DNA from: Artemisia argyi
Taxonomy: Eukaryota; Streptophyta; Magnoliopsida; Asterales; Asteraceae
Direction of reading: 5' to 3'
Assembly (NCBI GenBank): GCA_030686995.1
Contig: CM060697.1
Location: 38,365,459 to 38,429,458, forward strand
DNA length: 64,000 nt
In this document: piece by piece, positions 53,151 to 63,765 of the stretch
How positions within the stretch are numbered: the stretch's first letter is position 1
How the letters are laid out: every line of letters begins with the position of its first letter
Notes under the pieces: generated by a model
Databases searched by the model: none
The model's input: only the letters and a program-made list of their open reading frames with translations
What the model was told of the DNA's origin: nothing
Translations under genes and position numbers: made by a program

Positions 53151-56100
53151 TATAACGCCCTAAAAATTTGAATTATTAAATTTTGAATATATACTAAGTA
53201 TTAAAACTTTAATACTTGAATAATATACATTTATAATATCTTACAACTTTAAGATAACTTAAAAATATTATTATTACACGTTTTGAGGATGCTATGGCCG
53301 AATTTTCTTTGTCAACTGGTACTAAAATGAGAAGTCAAATTGTGATTGATTAAAAATTCTATTGGTCTTCAAATCTCTTCCTTAAATCACGATATGTTAC
53401 CCCAAATACTTTTCCCAAATCCCTCCTTATTCAGCCGAAAATATATACTCCCACATATCATTTTTAAACCGTATATCACAATCCCATATTATACGGATTC
53501 TTTGATTCAACCCTATCACTTCACACGCTTTTCTCTCTAATTAATTATAACCGTATATCAAAACCTAAAAGAAACCTAAAACCTAAAAGTCTAAAAACAA
53601 TCTACTGCCATCTTGTTCATGCTTCAATCTGTTCGAAATCAAAGTGCAAGGAGGGTGGTTTTGATCGTGGTGTTCTGTGGTGGTGGACGTGGTATAAGTT
53701 CGGTCACAAGGAAGGATTTTTAGAAGCTGAGAAGGGATTGTGATCGTGGTTGATTGGGTCAAGGAGCTGCTATGGTCTGTTGTTTCTCTGGTTTGAAGAA
53801 GTGTTGTTTTGGTCGTGGTATATTCAGGCTCAAAAGGGACGAAGACAGTAGGTATTTGGTTCGGTTTCAGATTGGTTTTGGATCGTTGGGTTTTGATTCA
53901 TTCTTTTGCTTCTCTTCGTTTGATCACGCGACAAGGGTACATGAATCATCCTGGTTTCTTTTTTTCCTTTCCGTTTTGATCGTTGATAACACATTAAATC
54001 TGTTACATGATACTAATATATGAATCATATAGCACATTATATGAAGATAGAACACATGAAATAATAGAAACTGATTGCATGAAATCGTAATAAATATATC
54101 ACAAGGAAACTGTTATCAATCAGATATAATTATGCATGCATGTTTGAGTATTACGAGCTTACATGAAATAGATGAAAGGAATTTATATGAAATCCCAACT
54201 TGCCACATGAAACCAATCTAATCCTACTATAATCGGTCCATGTTTTCTTTGTTTTCGACTCGTGTGTAATACTTGTTTTGATCTACCTTTTGTGTGACTC
54301 ATAACTTGATATACTAAATATTATACAAACTAAAAATCATAAGAGATTTCATGCATGATAACTTGGTTTGACTTTGATTTGGAAAAAAAATAAAATAAAA
54401 ATATATAATAAGAAATGAGTACATGCATGCATGTTGTATTTGGATTAGTTTCATTTGTAAAAATATGATAAAGGGTACGTCTAATTGCATGCATGAATTT
54501 CGGTTTATATTTGTGGTCGAATGAAAAATAATATAAAAGTGTTAGCGTCTTGGTCTGGTGTCACTAAGGGTATAACAGGATATGATGAAAACTGAATGAA
54601 ACATATGTCTAGCTATTCTTGTTTAGTTCTTCTTTTAGTCGTACTCATATACACTCATATTTTTTTTTGGTTCATTTAATCGACTCTTCTAATCTCTAAT
54701 ATATGCACCCAGATTTGGTTTAAAACAGAAAAGAAATGAACATGAGGCGTATATATTTCTAAAAGTAATAATAATATTTTGGGTCGTCACGGTATAAATT
54801 AAAGATGATAATACGTTTTTATATATTATAAAACGATGAGATCTAAAATTATAATTTTGATATAAAAATTATAGTATGAACCTTAGAATGATTTTATTTG
54901 ACATTTAATATTTAATTTTTGATAATTTATATTTTGACCCTAAACTTTACTAAATTGTCGTACTTGACCCTAACTTATTATTTTGGTCATTTTAAACCTT
55001 TATTATTATCTAAACGTTAATAATAACCTTAAAGTACTAAAGTACTAATTCGGAAAGTTATTAAATATGGAAAGCTACTATAAATAGAGAGTTACTAAAA
55101 ATTGAAAGCCATCTAAAGCGAGTAACCTGATTTAAAATAAGTTATTAAGCCGATCATTAATTCGTGTAGATTCGCTGAAGGAGTGACTTCCTATCCTTGT
55201 GTTCTGATATGGTTTCGTTTGCGGTTTGAGGTACAGATATTCTACCCTATTTCATTAAGGGTTTTGATCTCATGACTTTTTGATCCTTAACTTTGATTCG
55301 TTTGCTATGATATGATTCATTGATATAAGCCTTTGCTATGATCTCTTTGATATGATTCGTTGCTATCCATTTTGTTGATTACCTGATTACTATCTCCTGG
55401 TTGAGATTCTGTTTGATTATGATATGATTCGTTTGTTATGGATATGCTTTGTTTGATATGATTCGTTTCGTTCTTATGCCCGAGTTTTTATTCTACTCAT
55501 GGAGGTACCATGGGCGTGTCAGTGATGGCACCACTGGCATGACACTTTCTGGGGAGGTGTGATTGATCCCTGGCATTCCCTTCTGTTTGATATATGTGCA
55601 CGATGGCCAATTAGTTATATATGTGTCCAGTCATGAGCTGGCATGTGTATTTTGTTTGATTCAGGGAGTGTATGGATGCATCCTAGGTTCTGTTTTGTTC
55701 TGAGAAGACAGTGACTGGTTGTACGTGCCTTGTACCCCTTTCACTTCTGGTACATTGGAGTTAGCTACTCTATGTACACCCTATGAATTGACGGATATGT
55801 GATTATGTGATTTGAGACCTATTCGAGTATCTCGTTAGGTCGGCTCGTGGCTTTCTTATGTTTCGTATGTCTATTCGAGTATCTCGTTAGACAAGTCTTT
55901 GTTGATACGTGCTCTATGATTCTAATTATTATCTGATTATGCTTCCACTTGATATCTTTATGATGTTTCATTCATTTGACTCATGATATTTGTTCAGTTG
56001 ATCGTTGATCTCTTATGCATTTGACAGATGACATTCACTTTAGCAGGAGATTATTATTTCTTTCCTTATACTTTTATACGTTCTGTTTATCCGTTTTGTT

Positions 56101-56448
56101 ATATATCTGTTCACTGGGCTTTTTAAGCTCAGCCGCATTTTCCTTTCCTGCGGCAGGTTTTAGGTTGGAAGCTGGGTTTGGGTGAAGAGAGAGCATAGGA
56201 GCTTTAGTGGACTACCCCATGGACTAGTAGCCCATTACATCTGGAATAATTTTGGGACTTGGATTAGATTAGGCTTTGTTTAGTTTGTATTTTATTTTCT
56301 TTTATAGTTTTAGTATTTCTTTTATACTTTTAGATTTTTCCCTTGTAACCTTTTGTTTTAAGTCTTCCGCTTGCGTTATATGCGTTGTATGCTTTGATAT
56401 GCCACCATACTGTAGCGCTCCGGACCCATGTCGGGTTGGGGTGTTACA
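53151..56448 (+). repeat. 3' LTR of element D
   Basis: Same length as the 5' LTR and identical in every stretch I compared, followed by ACATT. Confidence 0.9.
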
Positions 56449-57296
56449 ACATTGTTGGATTGTGGTGTCAAATTTCAATAAGAAAACATACAAGCTTGAG
56501 CTGGAAAAGGGGAAGATTATTGTGACTCGTGAGAAAATCCATGAGATTTTTAGGAGTTCCTCTTGGTGAATTTTTTTTTTATTTACCCGAGAGATCTGTT
56601 GATGACCCTTTTGTGAAGCTGTGGCTTAAGCAATTTTCTCCAAAGAAGTGGACGCAAATCCATGCTAGTGATTTTGCTGAAAAATTGGTCGTCGCAACGC
56701 AAGTTGACTTTATGTTTAAAGCCAACTTCCTTGTGCTATTTGCCAATGTTATGGGTAAAGCTCATACAATGAAGGCGATTGTAGATTTGACTATTGTTAG
56801 GCGTATTTGCGAAGACACTAACATTGCAAAAATTTATTAGTGCGGTTATATTCACCACTTTCTTCAATACACTGAAGTACCTAATACTCCTAAAGGCTTC
56901 TACAATGGTGCATTATGCTTCTTGATTGTATGTTTATCCTTTTTGGTTTATAGGTTTTGTGAATACTTTTTATGATCTCATTGTGTGTTCTTTACTATTA
57001 ACAGATCCTGTATTTTGATTCCACAAAATTTGAGCATTTTCTTGTTATTCGTTACTGTCCTACTATCCAAAGCTGGAGCATAACAACGATGAATCTATGT
57101 TAGAAGCTTGACATTGAAGAAGAGCTCATAGGTACATTGAAATTGCATGGGGAGTGGGGTGAATCTGTCGTGTCAAAGTGAGCCAGGCTCATAGTTCCTG
57201 TGTACCTCCTACCGACAAACAGGTTCGACTATTTTCTATTTTTTTTTTGTCAAGTATAATATCTTTTTGAATTTGTGTTTGTAGTGAATCAACAAA

Positions 57297-57374
57297 AATC
57301 ATATGTGATTCCTGTTGAATCATATGTGATTCAATTTAAATCACATGTGATTATGCTAGAATCATATGTGATTC
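57297..57374. repeat. Palindrome cluster, 4 copies, in a Ulp1-gene intron
   Basis: Three AATCATATGTGATT and one AATCACATGTGATT in 78 bp, within the intron 57223-57442. Confidence 0.85.
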
Positions 57375-59164
57375 TAGTTGCATGTTTTATTTGTTTTTGT
57401 GACATGTCTTATCTATTTCATTTTTTTTTAGAGTTTTTGCAGGATGATTAATGAAAATCTTTCAAGTATATCTCGTAAGAAGGTTGAACTTGAAGATCTT
57501 ATGAGAAATGCTAATATTGAGTTCCCAAACGATGAAGATGTGCTTGAATTATACAGGAAATATGGAGCTGTTATCAAGGAAACTGTTGTGCTTGAAGATG
57601 TTCATGTTGATGATTTTATTCCAGAAGATGGACACGATGATGGTAGCAATGATCGTGACAATAATGTTGATGGTGCCAAGAAAGATGTTGGGGGAGATAA
57701 GGTGGGCAAGAATGTTGATGTTGCAGCAAACGATGTTGATGTTGATGTTGCAGCAAAAGATGTAGGTGTTGGTGTTACCGAAATTACTAAAGTTGTAGTG
57801 GAAGAACCAATATTGACTGAAGAAAGTATGCGTAGTGGCTCGAAGAAAACATTGACTGGATTGGAGAGGTGATTGACTACATTTGCAATGCATACTATGA
57901 TGTGTGTATCAACTAGTTTTTAAAAAAATTTTCTTTTTATTAATCTTTGTATCTAAAAGTTTGTTATGATTCAGGAGGATTTCCTAAACTGGCCTCACGT
58001 TGTAAAGCCGGCTAACACTGATTGTCCTCAGACTCCTGAACGAGTGTTACTCGTTCATCTCCTAAGAAAAGAATGGTTAAGCCATTTTCTTACGTGTCAT
58101 CTCCATACATGAGTCAAACGACAAAAGTTATCGCTTTACTTAAGAGGACCGAGTTTTTGTTGGGGAATAGTTTGTTTGCAATGCAGGGCCAGTATATGTA
58201 AGTTTACTTTTATTTTTATTGTTTATAGGTAAATTGAAAGTTATATAATCACATGTAATTTTCCTATAATGATTTGTAATTATTCTAATTCATTTTTTTT
58301 TGTTGGGAAATGGTTTTTAAAACTTGTTCTAGTAACCATGAGGTATCAGCTGTACGATTGAACATGGAGACGTTGACGCCAAGTTTGTGGATAGATGCCA
58401 ATGTTATTGACTGTTGGGCAGCAATATTGAATTATGAAGAATCTGGTAAAATGATATATCACCAAAAAAGCATGCTAAAAAGGATCCATCACCAAAAAGG
58501 CATTTTTTTCCAATCGGTTGTTTTGTAAGTGTACTAATTTTTATTGAAAAGTATATTTATTTTTATTGATAAGTGTATTTATTTTTACATTTCTTGTTTA
58601 ATACAGACAGATGCTATGGTTAAAGGAATTCTTAATGAAGATGAGTAGTGGAATTTATTTTCAGCGGAGATTTCGGCTCATTTTAAAAAAAGTGAATGCC
58701 TCCAAGTTTCTTGCAGAAATTGAATTGGTAATTTCTCATTTCATTTATATATATAATTTTTGTAGAAGTCTGAATTGGTATTTTAAGTTTATTTTTTTGT
58801 TTTTATAGGCATTTTTCCCGATTCATGTCTCCAATTATTTTTATGTGGTTGTTTTCAACATTAAAAAGAGTGTAACATCGATGATCATCCTTGGTAATTC
58901 TCCACAGACCTATGTCGCAATGTACAAGGGTGCTTGTGATCTTCTGGTAAGTATTTTTTAAGAATCATATTTGATTTTTATATGAGGTGTGCTTATATTG
59001 TATAAAAGTAGATGAAAATAATTATTGTAGTGCAAATACCAAAGTTTATATTACATTATATGTAGCGCGTTATTTTTTAAGAATCATATAACATTATCTG
59101 TAGCGCGTTATTACTTGTCTTTTGGTACTTAATTCTTTTTTTCTTATTATTTTTTGTTTCTACT

Positions 59165-59271
59165 ACAATCACATATGATTTAGATATAATCATATGTGAT
59201 TGTTGATAGAATCACATATGATTTTGATAAAATCATATGTGATTGTTGATAAAATCACATATGATTCTACT
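59165..59271. repeat. Palindrome cluster, 5 copies, in a Ulp1-gene intron
   Basis: Alternating AATCACATATGATT and its complement AATCATATGTGATT, spaced by 6-9 bp, in intron 58947-59306. Confidence 0.85.
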
Positions 59272-59762
59272 AGATTTGTTAACACATTTTTTTTTCTTTT
59301 TTGTAGAAAAAGTTTTTTTCGAGGTTTTTGCTAGAACATAAACATCCAAAACATGATGTTATTTCTTCAGTTAGAGGATGCGTTCTACAGATGAAATGGA
59401 AGACTGAGGATAACCATGTTGATTGTGGTGTTTTTGCAATAATTCATATGGAGTCTTATGTTGGTGAAGCTGTCTCAAAATGGGATGTCGAGCTGTGTCC
59501 AGAATCAGAGAAGTAGGTTTCATTGTTGAGGCGAATGAGGTTCAAAATTGCTACCAAGATTCTGTTGCATGACCTGAATTTACATTCACAAAAGGTGTTT
59601 GATTTGGCTTTCAAGTTCCAGTCCGAGATACTTGAACAAACAAGGATCTCGATTATTGTGAATGCAATTAAGAACACGGCTGATAGAGATCCTGAAAAAT
59701 CGAACAGGGCTGATAGAGATCAAGAAAAATCTGTTAATGAAAAAGATGTGGTTTTGGGGTAA

Positions 59763-60319
59763 ACTGATGGTAGTATATGTAGTACTGATGGTAAACTGAT
59801 GGTAGCATATGTAGTGTTGGGGTTAACTGATTTTCTTTTGGTAAAATCTGATGCTAGTTTTTTACATGTTATTTTGCTGTATGTTTTAAATTTTCTGATG
59901 GGTAGTATATGTAGTTCTGAAATAGTTCAAGTTTATCTTTTATTTTGAATCACATATGCTTCTTAAGAATCACATATGATTCTTCGGAATCACATATGAT
60001 TCTTTTTTTTTGATTTAGTAATCCTTGCATCTTGCATTTATATTCAGTTTAAAATACCAAATCTGCTAGAACAATAAACTAAAACTTTTCAATTAAACAT
60101 AAAGTATTCATATTCAGACCACATATCAGAATCACATATATTCAAAAAAAACATATGATTCTTTAGAATCATATGTGATTCTTCAGAATGACTTGTGTAA
60201 TTTGCTGAAATATCAAACAAAAAGTATTCAATTAAACATAGTTGAATTAATATCCTCATAACACTTTTCCAACAGTGCAATAATAATAAATAAATAAACA
60301 AAAAGTATTCAATTGTTAT
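59763..60319. other. Intergenic space between convergent pseudogenes, with palindromes
   Basis: No gene. Three palindromes at 59946-60002 and about three imperfect ones at 60116-60185. A short duplicated stretch ACTGATGGTAGTATATGTAG lies near 59763-59815. Confidence 0.7.
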
Positions 60320-60717
60320 TCAAGAAGCGTTAGTCGCTTTTTCAGCTGCGACATTTCTTGTTTGTTGTTCATGTGCATAAGTTTTAGGCTCTTGTGCAGC
60401 AGCAATTCTTGCGTTAGTCACTTTTTCAGCTGTGAAATTTCTTGTTTGTTGTTCACTTGCATCAGTTCTAGGCTCATGTGCAGCAGCAATTCTTGCCAGT
60501 TTTTCAATATACTTTGGATTCAACGGATACGTCGACTTGGTGTGCTTGTTAGTCTTCTCTCCACAGAATCCATATTTCCTTTTCTGCTTAGATTTTTCTT
60601 CAAGTGTTATTTCTCTTCCACTTTTTCTACGTCTTCTTTAGACCAACCTGTCTTCAAGAGAACGCAGAACCTTATTACAAAAAAGAAAGGGAAGAAAATT
60701 ATAACTTTTTTAGTTGT

Positions 60718-60800
60718 TGAATCACATGTGATTCCAAAGAAAATCATATGTGATTCAAGTAGAATCATATGTGATTTTCATGAGAATCACATGTGATTGT
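60718..60800. repeat. Palindrome cluster, 4 copies, in a FAR1-gene intron
   Basis: GAATCACATGTGATTC-type units within intron 60671-60853. Confidence 0.85.
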
Positions 60801-61341
60801 TTACAAACAATGATAACAGCTAAAAACATTTAAAAATATGCAATTAAATTTACCTTGTATTCTACTACTTTTCACATTCCTACACCTATTCTTCTCCTTT
60901 TTCTTTATAAAGTGTCCTATAAGAAGCCGCATTCCTATCTCTAAACCTAAGCATCTCACAACCCTCTTCTGTTTTAAACTTTTCTATTGTGCAAGACCAA
61001 CAAGCTTCTTTAATTTCCGTTTGAACAAGCAGAAATATTGTTCTTGTATACAGTTTGGATGCATGGAGTTCCATATTTAACTTTGTAGAAAGTTTTGGAG
61101 CTGAGTCAAATGTGTTAAAGTCCATTTGTTCTTGCCTATATCTTTGCCTCTCCATGGCTGATTCGAAGCACATCATGAAATTAACCACTGTTGACCCGTG
61201 ATTTGTGAAATTTTTGAAGAAAGCGTTTTCACTCTCAGACCTTGAAGTAGTTCTCATCAATCCAAACAACGGTGAGTCAATAAAATACGTTGGTATCCAT
61301 ATTTCTCGAATCCCAAACATCTTTTTCATCCATTTGTGGTC

Positions 61342-61358
61342 TTGCAAACCAAAATCTT
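61342..61358. repeat. 17-bp target-site duplication (left)
   Basis: TTGCAAACCAAAATCTT here and at 63150-63166. Removing the intervening 1.8 kb and one copy restores the FAR1-like frame. Confidence 0.9.
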
Positions 61359-63149
61359 TTTTTGGGTAAAGGGGAGTAATCCTGCACCCTGGTAAAATAT
61401 ATTAACCAAAAACATTGAAGTACAATGGATGAGAGTGAATTCCTCATCTCAGTCCCTTAGGACACTTACATAACCACTATATAAGAATGACATGCCATTC
61501 TTATAACTTACATAACCATATACATCTAACAATGACTAAAACTAGAAAAATACAATAAATCATTATGCAAGTAAACACTTGAGTCTTCTTAGTCATCATA
61601 GAACTTCCAATCACCATGACACGATTCTGTAAGCCAAATATTGCTAAAAACAAATCTGAATGCAACCCAAATATAACACAACCTATCATAGGCAAACACT
61701 AGGGTTTTCAAACCCTAACTTACACCTTCTTGAACTTGTTACCTTCCATTCGCAGCTACTATCCATCACCATTTGGCATGTAAGCACTAAACCAGCTGAA
61801 TAGAGGTTTAACATCCAAGTAACATAGTGATCGACTCTTAACATAAGAATGATAATAATCAGCAATGACGATCACTAGAGCATAAGTCGACCAATAACAT
61901 AACCATCAGCACTCGTCGACTAATAAGGTATTAAGACAACCTTAACCAAACATGACCATAGCAGAACAATCCCCAAGTATAAACATATTAGCAGCAAAAA
62001 GGATCAATAATGGTATAACCATACCAAAAATCTGCCATGACAAACCACAATAAACACCATCAAGAGCATCATCGTAATCCATAAGCTGCAGCATAGGACC
62101 ACAATGAACCAACATAGGGTTTCCAGCACTGATCATAAATCCAAATAAATTAACCTTTGGTAACCGAACTTATGAAAGTGAGATAACCATTAACATGATT
62201 CAAATAACATCAGCATCCTCTAACAAAAGAGGAGAGAATTAAATCCAATCAAACCATATTAGCCAATAAGGCTAATAACAAACCCTAACTTCCAATGTCA
62301 ATAATCACAAGCAACGTAAAATTGGATTAAAACCTAAATTCCAGAATCAACAATCACTCTCCCACCCTTTCTAAACCCACGTACAATCAATCTTACAACA
62401 GCAGCCAAACACACATGACATATTAAAAACCCTAAAATGGGTTACTTTCAATCAGAATATACCAAACCCAAAACGAGTTTAGATTCTTCAATAAGCACCA
62501 AAATACAGAAATAAAAAACGCACTAAATACGAAACCCTAGATGGATAACGTATAGCTTCGAACCCTTTAACCTAGAACTTGATTAAACAATGCGTTTAGA
62601 TGATAGAAGATCGATCTTTAAATAAAAGAAGCCAAGAAACCGACTTACATACAATCATAGGATAATAGATCGACTATGAACCCCAAAAGGCGGTTTGAAC
62701 CCTAAATAATACGAATCAACAGAAAATAAATCTGATGAGCACCGATTAAGATTTTTTAAGGTTATAATCGCCAAGAGTGAAACCTTAACACACCACTATT
62801 CGATGAAAAACAGATCCATACTCAATCAATTGCATACCAACTAACGAATCAAAGACCAGTTAGAGGTAGAGAGGCGATTATGTAATGGATTGTAACCGGA
62901 ATAGCAAAGGAATAGTTATATTTAGGGTTTTGATCATGGACATAGGGATGATCAAAGAATAAAACAGTAAGATAACCAACCCACCACCCTAACAAACCAG
63001 ATTCTAGGTTGTTAATTCAATAATCCCAATAAAATTAAAGAAAAAAAATCAGATAGGAAGAATTTTGGCCGAATTTGCTAGGGGGGGGGGGCTGAAAATC
63101 ACCCCTAGTGAGAGAGAAAATTAGGGTTTTTTGATAGTTTGTAATCAGT
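61359..63149 (-). mobile_element. Poly-A-tailed retroposon (LINE-type or retrocopy) in the FAR1-like gene
   Basis: 1791 bp flanked by a 17-bp direct repeat. The left end is a T run, i.e. a short poly-A tail on the minus strand after TACCC, and the right end begins a 5' region with a run of G/C bases (near 63080). Long, variable target duplications and a 3' A tail mark target-primed reverse transcription. No RT or endonuclease frame is visible, so it is non-autonomous or a retrocopy of an unidentified RNA. A minus-strand frame at 61942-62136 (64 residues) is too weak to call. Confidence 0.75.
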
Positions 63150-63298
63150 TTGCAAACCAAAATCTTCAATCAATTTTGTCCATTTTTCTTCAAACTTCAA
63201 TGGTTCCATGAATATATTCCACACAATCTTGTTCAAGCGCTTTTGGAAATTAGTTTCATTATAGATTTCTTTACAAATCTGTAAAAAAAAATATGTTA

Positions 63299-63357
63299 TT
63301 CATGTGATTATGAAAGAATCACATATGATTCTGAAAAAATCACATGTGATTCTATGT
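63299..63357. repeat. Palindrome cluster, about 3 copies, in a FAR1-gene intron
   Basis: GAATCACATATGATTC and AATCACATGTGATTC plus a half copy, within intron 63279-63404. Confidence 0.8.
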
Positions 63358-63715
63358 GAAAAATCGTATTTTGAATTTTTAAAATAGTATACGAATAAAA
63401 ATACCTTTGTTGGAATTTTTGGGTGATATGCCACATGCATAATCTATGTTTGGATTCAGTAAGAACATCTTTAATTACTAACTTCATGGCTCCATCTTGA
63501 TCCGTTACAATCATTTTTGGTTGTTTCTCATGTGCCTTCATGAATGATGTCAGTAGCCATGTGTAAGCTTTTTCTTCTTCTCTTAGAAGCATTCCCGCAC
63601 CAAATGTCACACACTTTTTGTGATTATCTACCCTGGTGAATGGAACAAACACCATTTCGTACCCGAATATCAAAAGTTTCACACAAAAATTCCAAAATAT
63701 AACCAAAAGTTTCAC

Positions 63716-63765
63716 ATGTTATTCTGTGAGAATCACATGTGATTCTCACATAATCATATCTGATT
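63716..63765. repeat. Palindrome cluster, about 3 copies, in a FAR1-gene intron
   Basis: One perfect GAATCACATGTGATTC at about 63730 and two imperfect copies, within intron 63663-63837. Confidence 0.8.

Larger units (their letters stand above)
47749..56448 (+). mobile_element. Element D: young, non-autonomous chromovirus-type LTR retrotransposon
   Basis: Two LTRs of 3298 bp each (47749-51046, 53151-56448), in which I saw no difference, flank only 2.1 kb of internal sequence. The primer site is an exact match to initiator-Met tRNA, and the end of the internal region carries the TTTTCGAGGACGAAAATTT motif typical just before the purine tract of Tekay elements. No open gag-pol. It is flanked by ACATT. 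Its left neighbour is element C and its right neighbour the Mutator-type gene. Confidence 0.9.
56454..59762 (+). pseudogene. Ulp1-protease-like gene of a Mutator-like element, 5' truncated and broken
   Basis: Exon remnants: 56454-56927 (VVSNFNKKTYKLELEKG; LPERSVDDPFVKLWL), 57005-57222, 57443-57868 (acidic, Asp/Val-rich), 57975-58197, 58310-58524 (NMETLTPSLWIDANVIDCW), 58607-58727, 58809-58946 (YFYVVVFNIKKS; MIILGNS) and 59307-59762 (NHVDCGVFAIIHMESY). Most junctions keep GT and AG. The layout matches C48/Ulp1 cysteine-protease domains carried by plant Mutator-like elements of the Kaonashi type. The catalytic Cys is kept (VDCGVF), but the usual His before FYVVVFN is Tyr, and the Asp expected in MIILDNS is Gly. 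A frameshift near 56551 and stops at about 56838 (Trp to TAG), 57101, 58647 and 59515 confirm decay. The 5' end is lost at the element D boundary. Confidence 0.8.

Noticed and set aside
51869..53155. Three plus-strand frames of 68-110 residues inside element D
   Set aside because: They are out of frame with the RT remnant or span its lesions; they look like open stretches in decayed pol and not genes.
57297..60800. CRISPR-like array of palindromic repeats
   Set aside because: Plant sequence, no constant-length spacers, and the repeats occur in scattered clusters on both strands with variants; a dispersed palindrome family fits better.
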